Positions 1 through 9,701 of a DNA stretch of 64,000 nucleotides are shown here, one piece after another (positions within the stretch are counted from its first letter, which is position 1; each line of letters begins with the position of its first letter). The notes under the pieces were generated by a model. It made no database searches. It saw only the letters and a program-made list of their open reading frames with translations, and was not told where the DNA came from. The DNA is from Variovorax sp. V213 (GTDB lineage: Bacteria > Pseudomonadota > Gammaproteobacteria > Burkholderiales > Burkholderiaceae_C), in NCBI RefSeq assembly GCF_041154455.1, contig NZ_AP028664.1:3969001-4033000 (forward strand), given 5' to 3'. The position numbers and the translations under genes are program-made.

Positions 1-222
1 CACCAGCGCGGCCAGCCGCGAGACGTGGGTCTCGGCAATGCTGATCAGAAGGCTGCTCTTGTCCCTGTAGTAGTGGTAGAGCGTGGCCTTCGAGAGATTG
101 CAGGCCTCGGCCACCTGGTTCATGGAGGTGGCCGGATAGCCGCGGCGCGCGAACAGCTGGGCCGCCTGCGAGAGGATCAGTTCACGCTGGTCGTCGTAGG
201 TGGCGGATCTTCCACGCGGCAT
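1..222 (-). CDS. paaR: TetR-family regulator, PaaR-type (3' end outside window)
   Basis: Only the first 74 codons are present; the gene runs off the left edge. The visible part is the N-terminal helix-turn-helix domain of a TetR repressor. After a short basic start (MPRGRSATYDDQR) come the typical elements ILSQAAQLFARRGY, TSMNQVAEACNLSKATLYHYY and DKSSLL, matching the family DNA-recognition helix. The ligand-binding domain is not visible. It lies 65 nt downstream of paaY on the same strand, so the two are probably co-transcribed, divergently from paaG. By position I infer that it represses the phenylacetate genes and is released by phenylacetyl-CoA, as known for PaaR-type TetR proteins. The family call is firm; the effector is inferred. 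Confidence 0.85.
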   Translation of the reverse strand, partial: MPRGRSATYDDQRELILSQAAQLFARRGYPATSMNQVAEACNLSKATLYHYYRDKSSLLISIAETHVSRLAALV

Positions 223-287
223 CGGGTCCTCTTTCTTCCTTGATAGGCGGTTGCGGGCAACCCTCGATCTTGCATGAAGCGCGCCGG

Positions 288-890
288 CTAACCGCGCCGG
301 GTCGCAATCAGCGAGCGCACGTCCGTGGCGGGCAGGCGCGGACGGCCCGGCTCCATCTGCGCCAGCGGCGCCACCTCGTGCAGGCTCGCCAGGCTGCGCA
401 CGGTCAGCGCCTGGTAGGTCTGCGTGCCTTCGAGCTTCCAGGCAATTTCCTCGTCGCTCAGCATCTTCTTCACCTTGGCCGGAATGCCGGCCACCAATGA
501 GCGCGCCGGCACCTTCATGCCGGCCGGCACGAAGGCGCAGGCCGCGACGATGGCCTGCTCGCCGATCTCGGCCTCGTCCATCACCACTGCGTTCATGCCC
601 ACCAGCGCGTCGCGCCGCACGATGCAGCTGTGCAGGATCGCGCCGTGACCGATGTGGCCATTGACCTCGACCACTGTGTCCTGGTCGGGAAAGCCGTGGA
701 TGCAGCAATGGTCCTGCACGTTGGAGCCCTCTTCCAGCACGATGCGGCCGAAGTCGCCGCGCAGGCTGGCGCAGGGGCCCACATAACAGCCGGGGCCGAC
801 GATCACGTCGCCTATCAGGACAGCGCTCGGGTGCACGTAGGCCGTCGGGTCGACGACGGGAATCACGCCGTCGATGGAGTAGCTGGGCAT
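288..890 (-). CDS. paaY: PaaY, gamma-carbonic-anhydrase-like hexapeptide protein / thioesterase
   Basis: This 200-residue protein is built of hexapeptide repeats (left-handed beta helix), for example in VLIGDVIVGPGCYVGP. It has the histidine-rich metal-site region HCCIHGF and GHIGHGAILH of the gamma-carbonic anhydrase/YrdA superfamily. PaaY proteins are thioesterases that help clear dead-end CoA thioesters in phenylacetate breakdown. I chose the ATG at 890 because AAGGAG lies just upstream and the product then starts MPSYSIDG like its relatives; an upstream in-frame ATG would add about 21 unlikely residues. It is divergent from paaG and followed by the TetR gene on the same strand, which ties it to the paa regulon. 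Confidence 0.88.
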   Translation of the reverse strand: MPSYSIDGVIPVVDPTAYVHPSAVLIGDVIVGPGCYVGPCASLRGDFGRIVLEEGSNVQDHCCIHGFPDQDTVVEVNGHIGHGAILHSCIVRRDALVGMNAVVMDEAEIGEQAIVAACAFVPAGMKVPARSLVAGIPAKVKKMLSDEEIAWKLEGTQTYQALTVRSLASLHEVAPLAQMEPGRPRLPATDVRSLIATRRG

Positions 891-973
891 TGTGTCGGTC
901 TCCTTGGATGCGGGCTCAGGGTTTGCCCTGACGCAACCCGCTTGTGCTGCCATGGAGGACGATCTTAAAATCT

Positions 974-987
974 ACCGTCCGGTCGGT
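974..987. promoter_or_regulatory. Candidate TetR (PaaR) operator between paaY and paaG
   Basis: A 14-bp near-palindrome, ACCGTCCGGTCGGT, lies in the roughly 150-bp divergent promoter region. Each arm matches the complement of the other except for one symmetric pair of positions. It is about 53 bp upstream of the paaG start and 84 bp upstream of the paaY start, so one bound dimer could control both directions. TetR regulators usually bind such a dyad in a divergent promoter next to their own operon. Binding by the regulator at 1-222 is an inference. Confidence 0.55.
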
Positions 988-1039
988 CAATAGTGTTTGC
1001 GGGCCGATTCACCCCATTTCAAGGATGAGAGACAAGCCC

Positions 1040-1843
1040 ATGCCAGAACCTTTAGTTCTCGCCAGCGATACCGGCCCTGTCCGCACGTTGAGCCTCAACC
1101 GCCCTTCTGCGCTCAACAGCTTCACGACCGAACTGCATGCCGAGTTGATGGCTGCGCTGAACCTCGCCGCGCAGGACGCGAGCGTGCGCTGCCTCGTGCT
1201 CACGGGCTCCGGCCGTGGCTTCTGCGCCGGGCAGGACCTGGCCGACTCATCGGTCGCGCCCGACCCCACGCCTGGTGCCGCGCCCAAGGACCTGGGCCAC
1301 GTCATTTCCACTTACTACGCCCCGCTGGTGGCGCGCCTGCGCTCGATGCCGGCGCCCGTGATCGCAGCCGTCAATGGTGTCGCCGCAGGAGCGGGCGCCA
1401 ACATCGCGCTGTGTTGCGACCTGGTGGTGGCCGCGCGTTCGGCCAGCTTCATCCAGGCCTTCACCAAGATCGGGCTCGTGCCCGACACCGGCGGCACCTG
1501 GCTGCTGCCGCGTCTCGTGGGCTCGGCGCGCGCGCTGGGCATCGCGATGCTGGGCGACAAGCTGCCGGCCGAGGAAGCCGCGCGCATCGGCCTGATCTGG
1601 CAATGCGTGGACGACGCGGCACTGGCCGAGACGGCCGCCGCGCTCGCGCTGAAGCTGGCCGGCATGCCGACGCGCGCCCTTGTCGCCACGCGCCAGGCCA
1701 TGGCCGCCGCCCAGGACATGAACCTCGATGCCGCGCTCGCCGAAGAAGCCCGCATCCAGCGCGAGATGGGCAACGCCAACGACTACCGCGAAGGCGTCGA
1801 GGCCTTCCGCGCCAAGCGCGCGCCGATGTTCAAGGACCGCTAG
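1040..1843 (+). CDS. paaG: PaaG, ring-1,2-epoxyphenylacetyl-CoA isomerase
   Basis: A 267-residue crotonase-fold protein that isomerises ring 1,2-epoxyphenylacetyl-CoA to oxepin-CoA, the step after the PaaABCE epoxidase. The sequence shows the PaaG-type motif GRGFCAGQDLAD near residue 60, the oxyanion-hole region NGVAAGAGANIAL, and PDTGGTWLLPRLVG, where the Asp is the expected catalytic acid. Length agrees with characterised PaaG (about 262). I used the ATG at 1040, giving MPEPLVLAS; an ATG 15 nt upstream (1025) has AAGG directly against it and fits less well. It is the first gene of the rightward paa operon and is followed three bases later by paaI. Confidence 0.9.
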   Translation: MPEPLVLASDTGPVRTLSLNRPSALNSFTTELHAELMAALNLAAQDASVRCLVLTGSGRGFCAGQDLADSSVAPDPTPGAAPKDLGHVISTYYAPLVARLRSMPAPVIAAVNGVAAGAGANIALCCDLVVAARSASFIQAFTKIGLVPDTGGTWLLPRLVGSARALGIAMLGDKLPAEEAARIGLIWQCVDDAALAETAAALALKLAGMPTRALVATRQAMAAAQDMNLDAALAEEARIQREMGNANDYREGVEAFRAKRAPMFKDR

Positions 1844-1846
1844 GCC

Positions 1847-2290
1847 ATGACGGACACGACCCGCTCACCCCAGCAAACCGCGGAGTACGTCCGCGACGGC
1901 ATGTTCGCGAACGACAACGCGAGCAAGGGCCTCGGCATGCGCATCGTCGAGGTCGGACCCGGCCAGGCCACGCTCGAGATGCGCGTGCGCACCGACATGC
2001 TCAACGGCCACGCCATCTGCCACGGCGGCTTCATGGCCACGCTGGCCGATTCCACCTTTGCCTTCGCCTGCAATTCGTACGACGAGCTCACGGTGGCCTC
2101 GGGCTTCTCGATCGACTTCATTGCACCGGCGCGCGAAGGCGACGTGCTCACCGCGCGCTGCTTCGAGGTTTCGAAAGCCGGCCGCACCGGCGTGTACGAC
2201 GCCGAAATAACCAACCAGCGCGGCGAACGCATCGCGATGTTTCGCGGCCGCTCCTACACCGCCAAGGGCCGCCCCGCCGTTGCCGCCTGA
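1847..2290 (+). CDS. paaI: PaaI, hydroxyphenylacetyl-CoA thioesterase
   Basis: A 147-residue hotdog-fold thioesterase. The motif GHAICHGGFMATLADSTFA is the PaaI/4HBT signature, with HGG and the following Asp in the active-site helix. In phenylacetate breakdown PaaI hydrolyses stalled aryl-CoA and hydroxylated CoA thioesters to free CoA. The ATG follows the paaG stop by three bases, and paaK starts 12 nt after its stop behind GGAG, so the three genes are almost certainly one transcript. Length is close to the usual 140 residues. Confidence 0.92.
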   Translation: MTDTTRSPQQTAEYVRDGMFANDNASKGLGMRIVEVGPGQATLEMRVRTDMLNGHAICHGGFMATLADSTFAFACNSYDELTVASGFSIDFIAPAREGDVLTARCFEVSKAGRTGVYDAEITNQRGERIAMFRGRSYTAKGRPAVAA

Positions 2291-2302
2291 GGAGACAAGA
2301 CC

Positions 2303-3619
<1,317 letters not shown>

Positions 3620-3659
3620 GCGGGCGCGGTTTCAAACCCTCTTTGCAAAGGACACGCAC

Positions 3660-4673
3660 ATGTACACCCAGGCCATGGACACCACGGGCAAGGACGCAGG
3701 CGACGACGGCAAGAAGAAAGCCGTGCGCTCGGCCGAGGAAATGCGGCTCGAGGAGCGTTTCGACGCCCACATCGACGCCGGCGATTTCATCGAAGCGAAA
3801 GACTGGATGCCCGAGCACTACCGCAAGACGCTGGTGCGGCAGATCAGCCAGCACGCGCATTCCGAGATCGTCGGCATGCTGCCCGAAGGCAACTGGATCG
3901 GCCGCGCGCCCACGCTCAAGCGCAAGGCCATCCTGCTGGCGAAGGTGCAGGACGAAGGCGGCCACGGGCTCTACCTGTATGCCGCCGCCGAGACGCTCGG
4001 CACTTCGCGCGACCAGATGTTCGACGCGCTGCACACCGGCAAGGCCAAGTACAGCTCGATCTTCAACTACCCCACGCTGACCTGGGCCGACATGGGCACC
4101 ATCGGCTGGCTGGTGGACGGCGCGGCCATCATGAACCAGGTGCCGATCTGCCGCTGCTCGTATGCGCCGTATGCGCGCGCCATGATCCGCATCTGCCGCG
4201 AGGAGAGCTTTCACCAGCGCCAGGGTTATGAAGCGCTGCTGACCATGATGACCCACGGCACCGAGGCGCAGAAGGCAATGGTGCAGGACGCAGTCAACCG
4301 CTGGTGGTGGCCCTCGATCATGATGTTCGGCCCGCCCGACGACCAGTCGCCCAACTCGGCGCAGTCGATGCGCTGGGGCATCAAGCGCTTCAGCAACGAC
4401 GAGCTGCGCCAGAAATTCATCGACGCCGCCGTCGAGCAGGCGCGCATCCTCGGCGTGACCTTGCCCGACCCCGACCTGAAATGGAATGAAGAGCGCCAGG
4501 CGCACGACTTCGGCGCGATCGACTGGAGCGAGTTCTGGCGCGTGATCGGTGGCGACGGCCCCTGCAACCGCGAGCGCCTGCAAGCCCGCGTCGACGCATG
4601 GGAAGAAGGCGCGTGGGTACGCGAGGCCGCCATGGCCCACGCGAACAAGCAACAGACGAAGGAAGCCGCATGA
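3660..4673 (+). CDS. paaA: PaaA, phenylacetyl-CoA 1,2-epoxidase catalytic subunit
   Basis: The 337-residue catalytic subunit of the multicomponent phenylacetyl-CoA epoxidase. It carries the di-iron ligand clusters QDEGGH (near residue 100) and REESFHQR (near residue 181), in a ferritin-like helical bundle. PaaA works with PaaC as structural partner, with PaaB and with the reductase PaaE. The ATG at 3660 is preceded by AAAGGA. Its TGA overlaps the paaB start by four bases, which implies translational coupling. Length agrees with PaaA of other species (about 310-340). Confidence 0.95.
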   Translation: MYTQAMDTTGKDAGDDGKKKAVRSAEEMRLEERFDAHIDAGDFIEAKDWMPEHYRKTLVRQISQHAHSEIVGMLPEGNWIGRAPTLKRKAILLAKVQDEGGHGLYLYAAAETLGTSRDQMFDALHTGKAKYSSIFNYPTLTWADMGTIGWLVDGAAIMNQVPICRCSYAPYARAMIRICREESFHQRQGYEALLTMMTHGTEAQKAMVQDAVNRWWWPSIMMFGPPDDQSPNSAQSMRWGIKRFSNDELRQKFIDAAVEQARILGVTLPDPDLKWNEERQAHDFGAIDWSEFWRVIGGDGPCNRERLQARVDAWEEGAWVREAAMAHANKQQTKEAA

Positions 4674-4966
4674 CCACCGATACGAAACAGGAATGGCCGC
4701 TCTGGGAAGTGTTCGTCCGCAGCAAGGCCGGGCTCGACCACAAGCATTGCGGCAGCCTGCATGCGGCCGATCCGAAGATGGCGATCCAGATGGCGCGCGA
4801 CGTGTACACGCGCCGCCAGGAAGGCAGCAGCATCTGGGTGGTGCGCTCGGACCAGATCGTGGCCAGCGACCCGCGCGACAAGGACATGTTCTTCGATCCT
4901 GCGGAGGACAAGGTGTATCGCCATCCGACGTTCTATTCGTTGCCCAAGTCCGTGGATCACATGTGA
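4670..4966 (+). CDS. paaB: PaaB, phenylacetyl-CoA epoxidase subunit
   Basis: A 98-residue protein with the conserved PaaB opening EWPLWEVFVRSKAGLDHKH and the downstream region LHAADPKMAIQMARDVYTRR. PaaB is a small bridging subunit of the epoxidase complex and has no catalytic metal site of its own. The start overlaps the paaA stop in an ATGA arrangement, and paaC starts 10 nt after its stop. Length is close to the 95 residues of the Escherichia coli protein. The call is secure from sequence and position together. Confidence 0.95.
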   Translation: MTTDTKQEWPLWEVFVRSKAGLDHKHCGSLHAADPKMAIQMARDVYTRRQEGSSIWVVRSDQIVASDPRDKDMFFDPAEDKVYRHPTFYSLPKSVDHM

Positions 4967-4976
4967 GCGGCACGCC

Positions 4977-5759
4977 ATGCAACAAGCATCCATCGAACTG
5001 AACCGCACGCCCGCCGTGCAATACCTGCTGCGCATAGGCGACACCTGCCTGGTGCTCGCGCAGCGCCTCGGCGAATGGTGCGGCCACGCACCCGTGCTGG
5101 AAGAAGACATTGCGATGACCAACATCGCGCTCGACCTCGTCGGACAGGCGCGCGCACTGCTCACGCACGCCGGCAAGCTCGAAGGCGCTGGCCGCGAGCA
5201 CGACGAAGACCAGCTCGCCTACCTGCGCGACGAGCGCGACTACTTCAACCTCACGCTGGTCGAGCTGCCGCGCGGCGACTTCGCCTTTGCCGTGGTGCGC
5301 AACACCATGGTCGCCACGCTGCTCAAGCTGCTGTGGCAACGCCTCGCAGCATCGAGCGATGCCGAGGTGGCCGCCATCGCCGGCAAGGCCTTGAAGGAAG
5401 CGCGCTACCACCAGCAGCACTCGGGCGACTGGGTGGCGCGGCTCGGCGACGGCACCGACGAATCGCGCCGCCGCACCGAGCGTGCGCTGAAACAGCTCTG
5501 GCTCTACGTGCCCGAACTGTTCGAAGGCGATGCAGTCGATGCAGAAGCCAGCGCAACAGGCCTCGGCCCCGCGTGGAGCGAGCTGCGCGAGCCCTGGTTC
5601 GCCGAGATGCAACTGGTGCTCGACGCCGCCGAGCTCGAGATGCCGAAGGAAACCGCCTTCCGCAGCACCGGCAAGCAGGGCGTTCACACCGAACACATGG
5701 GCTACATCCTGGCCGAGATGCAGCACCTGCAGCGCTCTTACCCCGGGGGTGTGTGGTGA
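4977..5759 (+). CDS. paaC: PaaC, phenylacetyl-CoA epoxidase structural subunit
   Basis: A 260-residue ferritin-like subunit that pairs with PaaA in the epoxidase. The stretch LGEWCGHAPVLEEDIAMTN and the later KEARYHQQH resemble degenerate di-iron helices, as expected for the non-catalytic partner. The ATG at 4977 gives MQQASIELN; in-frame ATGs further upstream would run into paaB. The gene ends in TGA, overlapping a GTG that begins paaD (GTGA). Length matches the family (about 250). Confidence 0.93.
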   Translation: MQQASIELNRTPAVQYLLRIGDTCLVLAQRLGEWCGHAPVLEEDIAMTNIALDLVGQARALLTHAGKLEGAGREHDEDQLAYLRDERDYFNLTLVELPRGDFAFAVVRNTMVATLLKLLWQRLAASSDAEVAAIAGKALKEARYHQQHSGDWVARLGDGTDESRRRTERALKQLWLYVPELFEGDAVDAEASATGLGPAWSELREPWFAEMQLVLDAAELEMPKETAFRSTGKQGVHTEHMGYILAEMQHLQRSYPGGVW

Positions 5760-6283
5760 ACGCGGTCGCATCACGCGTCGACGCGGCGTGGGCCGTGCTG
5801 CACACCGTGCTCGATCCGGAGGTGCCGGCCGTGTCGGTCTGCGACTTGGGCATCGTGCGCGAGGTGATCGAACATGACGACGGGCTGGAGATCGTGCTCA
5901 CGCCCACCTACTCGGGCTGCCCCGCGACGGAAGCCATCGAGCACGACGTGCTCGCCGCCATCGGGAGCGCCGGCCTTGGCCGCGCACGCGCCACCTTGCG
6001 CCGCGCGCCGGCCTGGAGCAGCGACTGGATCAGCGAAGAAGGCCGCGCCAAGCTCAAGGCCTACGGCATCGCGCCGCCCGCCCACCTCACCCCCGAAGCG
6101 GCCGCCGGCACCGCGATGCCCATCCGCCTCTTCGGCCGCATCGCCGGCGGCGAACGCATTGCCTGCCCGCGCTGCGCGAGCGAACGCACAGAGCGCCTGT
6201 CCGCCTTCGGCTCCACCGCATGCAAGGCGCTCTACCGCTGCATGGCCTGCCGCGAACCCTTCGAACATTTCAAACCGATCTAG
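5756..6283 (+). CDS. paaD: PaaD, MIP18/SufT-type Fe-S maturation factor of the epoxidase
   Basis: A 175-residue protein with an N-terminal DUF59 (MIP18) domain, visible as LDPEVPAVSVCDLGIVREV and TPTYSGCPAT with its conserved Cys. A C-terminal zinc-ribbon-like segment has two pairs of cysteines, CPRC and CMAC. PaaD is thought to help iron-sulfur or di-iron assembly in the PaaABCE complex. The start is a GTG at 5756 that overlaps the paaC stop; the methionines that open the same frame further upstream lie inside paaC and are rejected. paaE follows three bases after the stop. Confidence 0.92.
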   Translation: MNAVASRVDAAWAVLHTVLDPEVPAVSVCDLGIVREVIEHDDGLEIVLTPTYSGCPATEAIEHDVLAAIGSAGLGRARATLRRAPAWSSDWISEEGRAKLKAYGIAPPAHLTPEAAAGTAMPIRLFGRIAGGERIACPRCASERTERLSAFGSTACKALYRCMACREPFEHFKPI

Positions 6284-6286
6284 GCG

Positions 6287-7381
6287 ATGAGCACCCTCTT
6301 CCACCCACTGCGCGTGAAGGCTGTCGAGCCCGACACCCCGGAGGCCGTCGTCGTCTCGTTCGAGGTGCCGCCCGAGCTTCGTGAAGTCTTCGGCTTCACG
6401 CAGGGCCAGTACCTCACATTGCGCCGCGACATCGACGGGCAGGATCTGCGCCGCTCGTACTCGATCTGCGCCGGCCTGGACGACGGGGAGCTGCGCGTGG
6501 GCGTGCGCAAGGTGCGGGACGGCGTGTTCTCCAACTGGATCAACGCGCACCTTCGGCCCGGCGACACGGTGCAGGTGATGGCGCCCCAAGGCCGCTTCTT
6601 CGTGCCGATCGAGCCGGCTGCCGCACGCCATCACGTCGGCATCGCGGGCGGCAGCGGCATCACGCCGATCCTGTCGATCATGAAGACCGTGCTGGCGCGC
6701 GAACCCAGGAGCCGCTTCACGCTGATCTACGGCAACCGCCAGTTGCAGTCCACGATGTTCAAGGAAGAGATCGAGGACCTGAAGAACCGCTACATGACGC
6801 GCCTCGAGCTGCAGCACGTGTTCTCCGACGAGCACACCGATTCGCCGCTGGGCTTCGGCGTGATGAACCGCGAGAAGATCGGCGAGTTCCTCAACACGCT
6901 GGTGCCGGCCGCAAGCATCGACCATGTCTACATCTGCGGCCCGTTTCAGATGAACGACGAAGCCGAGGCGGCGCTGCTCGCCGCGGGCGTGCCCGAAGAG
7001 CGCATTCACATCGAGCGCTTCGGCGTTGCCTTGCCTTCTGCCGCATTGACCGGCGAGGTCGGCGCGGTGGTGCACGAGGCCCTGCCCGGCGACGCCAAGC
7101 AGGCGCGCATCACCATCGTGCGCGATGGCCTGCAGCGCGAGATCACTTTCACCGAAGGGCAGCCGAGCATCCTCGATGCGGCTTCCGCGGCCGGGCTCGA
7201 AGTGCCCTTCTCTTGCACCTCCGGCGTGTGCGGCACCTGCCGCGCCAAGCTCGTGGAGGGGGAAGTCCGCATGGAAAGAAACTTTGCGCTCGACAAGAAT
7301 GAAGTAGCCGCAGGCTTCGTGCTGACCTGCCAGGCGCACCCCCTCACCGAACGCGTGATCCTGTCCTTCGACGAGCGCTGA
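6287..7381 (+). CDS. paaE: PaaE, phenylacetyl-CoA epoxidase reductase
   Basis: A 364-residue reductase that passes electrons from NADPH to the PaaA di-iron centre. The N-terminal half is a ferredoxin-NADP reductase module with the flavin-binding motif RRSYSIC near residue 63 and the nucleotide-binding GIAGGSGITPIL. The C-terminal domain is a plant-type 2Fe-2S ferredoxin with CTSGVCGTC near residue 310 and the fourth cysteine in LTCQAHP. Length fits PaaE of Escherichia coli (356). It closes the epoxidase set and is followed 36 nt later by a transporter gene. Confidence 0.95.
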   Translation: MSTLFHPLRVKAVEPDTPEAVVVSFEVPPELREVFGFTQGQYLTLRRDIDGQDLRRSYSICAGLDDGELRVGVRKVRDGVFSNWINAHLRPGDTVQVMAPQGRFFVPIEPAAARHHVGIAGGSGITPILSIMKTVLAREPRSRFTLIYGNRQLQSTMFKEEIEDLKNRYMTRLELQHVFSDEHTDSPLGFGVMNREKIGEFLNTLVPAASIDHVYICGPFQMNDEAEAALLAAGVPEERIHIERFGVALPSAALTGEVGAVVHEALPGDAKQARITIVRDGLQREITFTEGQPSILDAASAAGLEVPFSCTSGVCGTCRAKLVEGEVRMERNFALDKNEVAAGFVLTCQAHPLTERVILSFDER

Positions 7382-7417
7382 CCCCCATAACGATTTTTCA
7401 ACCGGAGACAAACCAAA

Positions 7418-8563
7418 ATGAAATTCTTCAAGCCCTTGCTGATCGCGGCGCTGTGCGCCACCGCCGTTGCCGCATGGGCCGACATCAATGTCGGCGTGAC
7501 GCTCTCGGCCACCGGTCCGGCCGCCTCGCTCGGCATTCCCGAGAAGAACACCATCGCGCTGATGCCCAAGACCATCGCCGGACAGAAGATCAACTACATC
7601 GTGCTCGACGACGCCTCCGACACCACGGCAGCCGTGGCCAACACGCGCAAGCTCATCGCCGAGAACAAGGTCGACATCGTGCTGGGCTCGACCACCACGC
7701 CCAACTCGCTCGCGATGATCGACGTGGCGAGCGAAGCCAAGACGCCGATGATTTCGATCGCCGCCTCGGCCCGCATCGTCGAGCCGATGGACGCCAAGAA
7801 GCAATGGGTCTTCAAGACGCCGCAGAACGACATCATGATGTCTCTCGCCATTGCCGAGCACATGGCCGCGAACGGCGTGAAGACGGTGGCCTTCATCGGC
7901 TTCTCCGATGCGTATGGCGAAGGCTGGTCGCAGGAATTCGCCAAGGCGGCGGAACTGAAGAAGCTCAAGATCGTCGCCAACGAACGCTATGCGCGCACCG
8001 ACACCTCGGTGACCGGCCAGGCCCTGAAGATCATGGCCGCCAAGGCCGATGCGGTGCTGGTCGCGGGTTCGGGCACCCCGGCCGCACTGCCGCAGAAGAC
8101 GCTGAAGGAGCGCGGCTACGCCGGCAAGATGTACCAGACCCACGGCGTGGCCAATGCCGACTTCCTTCGCGTTGGCGGCAAGGACGTGGACGGCACCTTC
8201 CTGCCGGCCGGGCCCGTGCTGGTGGCCGAGCAGCTGCCGGCCAGCCATCCGGTGAAGAAATCGGCCCTGGCCTACGTCACCGCCTACGAGGGCGCGAACG
8301 GCAAGAACACGGTGTCGACCTTTGGCGCACACGCCTGGGACGCGGGCCTCTTGATGACGTCGGCCGTGCCGGTCGCGCTCAAGAAGGCGCAGCCCGGCAC
8401 GCCCGAATTCCGCGCCGCGCTGCGCGATGCGCTGGAGCAGGTCAAGGATGTGTCAGGCGCTCACGGCGTGTTCAACATGACGGCCAACGACCATCTGGGC
8501 TTGGACCAGCGTGCCCGTGTCATGGTGAAGATCGAGAACGGCGCCTGGAAATACCAGCCCTGA
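7418..8563 (+). CDS. Branched-chain-amino-acid-type ABC transporter, substrate-binding protein
   Basis: A 381-residue periplasmic binding protein of the LivJ/Leu-Ile-Val type (peripla_BP_6). It starts with a Sec signal peptide (FKPLLIAALCATAVAAWA, cleavage near residue 22). The mature part opens with INVGVTLSATGPAASLGIPE, typical of the family. It lies 36 nt after paaE, with AACCGGAG before the ATG, and precedes the matching permease and ATPase genes. Being enclosed between paaE and paaZ, it most likely binds phenylacetate or a related aromatic acid rather than leucine; that specificity is inferred from position only. Confidence 0.85.
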   Translation: MKFFKPLLIAALCATAVAAWADINVGVTLSATGPAASLGIPEKNTIALMPKTIAGQKINYIVLDDASDTTAAVANTRKLIAENKVDIVLGSTTTPNSLAMIDVASEAKTPMISIAASARIVEPMDAKKQWVFKTPQNDIMMSLAIAEHMAANGVKTVAFIGFSDAYGEGWSQEFAKAAELKKLKIVANERYARTDTSVTGQALKIMAAKADAVLVAGSGTPAALPQKTLKERGYAGKMYQTHGVANADFLRVGGKDVDGTFLPAGPVLVAEQLPASHPVKKSALAYVTAYEGANGKNTVSTFGAHAWDAGLLMTSAVPVALKKAQPGTPEFRAALRDALEQVKDVSGAHGVFNMTANDHLGLDQRARVMVKIENGAWKYQP

Positions 8564-8574
8564 ACGGTCCCGCG

Positions 8575-8593
8575 CCCTCCCCTTCCGGGGGGA
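8575..8593. repeat. Short GC-rich intergenic repeat, copy 1
   Basis: A small inverted element, CCCTCCCCTTCCGGGGGGA, lies in the 109-nt gap between the binding-protein gene and the permease gene. The core CCTCCCCTTCCGGGGG recurs at 12344-12359, at the end of the same transporter. It can fold into a short GC hairpin and may lower distal transcription, or stabilise the message of the abundant binding protein; neither role is shown. Confidence 0.6.
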
Positions 8594-8672
8594 AGGAGCA
8601 ACACAACGCCCGGCTGAAAACACAGGCGCCGGACACGGATTCGACACACGGGCAAGGCCCGAAGGTTTTTCT

Positions 8673-9701
8673 ATGGATCTGCAGATCGCCCTGCTTCTGG
8701 GGCAGGACGGCATCGTGAACGGTGCCGTCTATGGATTGATGGCGCTCGCCTTGGTGCTGGTGTTCTCCGTCACGCGCGTCATCTTCATTCCCCAGGGCGA
8801 GTTCGTCGCCTTCGGCGCGCTGTCGATGGCCATGCTGCAGACCGGCCGCGTGCCGGCCACGCTGTGGCTGCTGGTCGCGCTCGCGGCCATGGTGCTGGTG
8901 GTGGAAGCCTGGCGCTGGAAGCGCGGCGCGGTGGTGGACTGGGGCTCTGCGCTCACCTGGTGCGTGGCGCTGCCGGCGCTGGCCTGCGCGCTCGTGCTCG
9001 GGCTCAAGCCGACCTCGATGGCGACCCAGGCAGTCACCACGCTGGTGCTGATCGCGCCGCTCGGCCCGTTGCTCTATCGCCTCGCCTACCGGCCGCTGGC
9101 CGATGCCAGCGTGCTGATGCTGCTGATCGTCTCGGTGGCGCTGCACGGCGTGCTGGTGGGGCTGGGCCTGCTCTTCTTCGGCGCCGAGGGCTACCGCACC
9201 ACCGCATTCTCGGAAGAGCGTTTCGACATCAGCGGCATTCCGGTCGGCGGGCAGTCGCTGGTGGTCGTCGGCATCACGCTGCTGCTGGTGATTGCGATGT
9301 TCCTTTTCTTCGGCCGCTCGATGGTCGGCAAGGCGCTGCGCGCCACGGCCATCAACCGCGTGGGCGCGCGGCTGTCGGGCATTCCCACCGAACTCTCGGG
9401 CGACCTGAGCTTCGCGCTCGCGGCGCTCATCGGCGCGGTCTCGGGCCTGTTGATCGCGCCGCTCACCACGGTGTATTACGACACCGGCTTCCTGATCGGC
9501 CTGAAAGGTTTCGTCGCCGCCATCGTGGGCGGGCTCGCGAGCTATCCGCTGGCGCTGGCGGGCGCACTGCTGGTCGGGCAGCTCGAGGCCTTTGCTTCGT
9601 TCTGGGCCAGTCCGTTCAAGGAGGTGCTGGTCTTCACGCTGATCATCCCGGTGCTGTGGTGGCGCTCGCTGCACAGCCGCCATGTGGAGGACGAGGAATG
9701 A
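8673..9701 (+). CDS. Branched-chain-type ABC transporter permease, LivH family
   Basis: A 342-residue polytopic inner-membrane permease of the LivH type. Hydrophobic segments run almost throughout, and the family motif region NRVGARLSGIPTELSGDLSFALAA lies near residue 227. The N-terminus VNGAVYGLMALALVLVFSVTRVIFIPQGEF is characteristic. A charged and polar insertion near residues 70-95 makes it somewhat longer than standard LivH (about 300). The TGA overlaps the start of the next gene by three bases (ATGA). Confidence 0.88.
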   Translation: MDLQIALLLGQDGIVNGAVYGLMALALVLVFSVTRVIFIPQGEFVAFGALSMAMLQTGRVPATLWLLVALAAMVLVVEAWRWKRGAVVDWGSALTWCVALPALACALVLGLKPTSMATQAVTTLVLIAPLGPLLYRLAYRPLADASVLMLLIVSVALHGVLVGLGLLFFGAEGYRTTAFSEERFDISGIPVGGQSLVVVGITLLLVIAMFLFFGRSMVGKALRATAINRVGARLSGIPTELSGDLSFALAALIGAVSGLLIAPLTTVYYDTGFLIGLKGFVAAIVGGLASYPLALAGALLVGQLEAFASFWASPFKEVLVFTLIIPVLWWRSLHSRHVEDEE

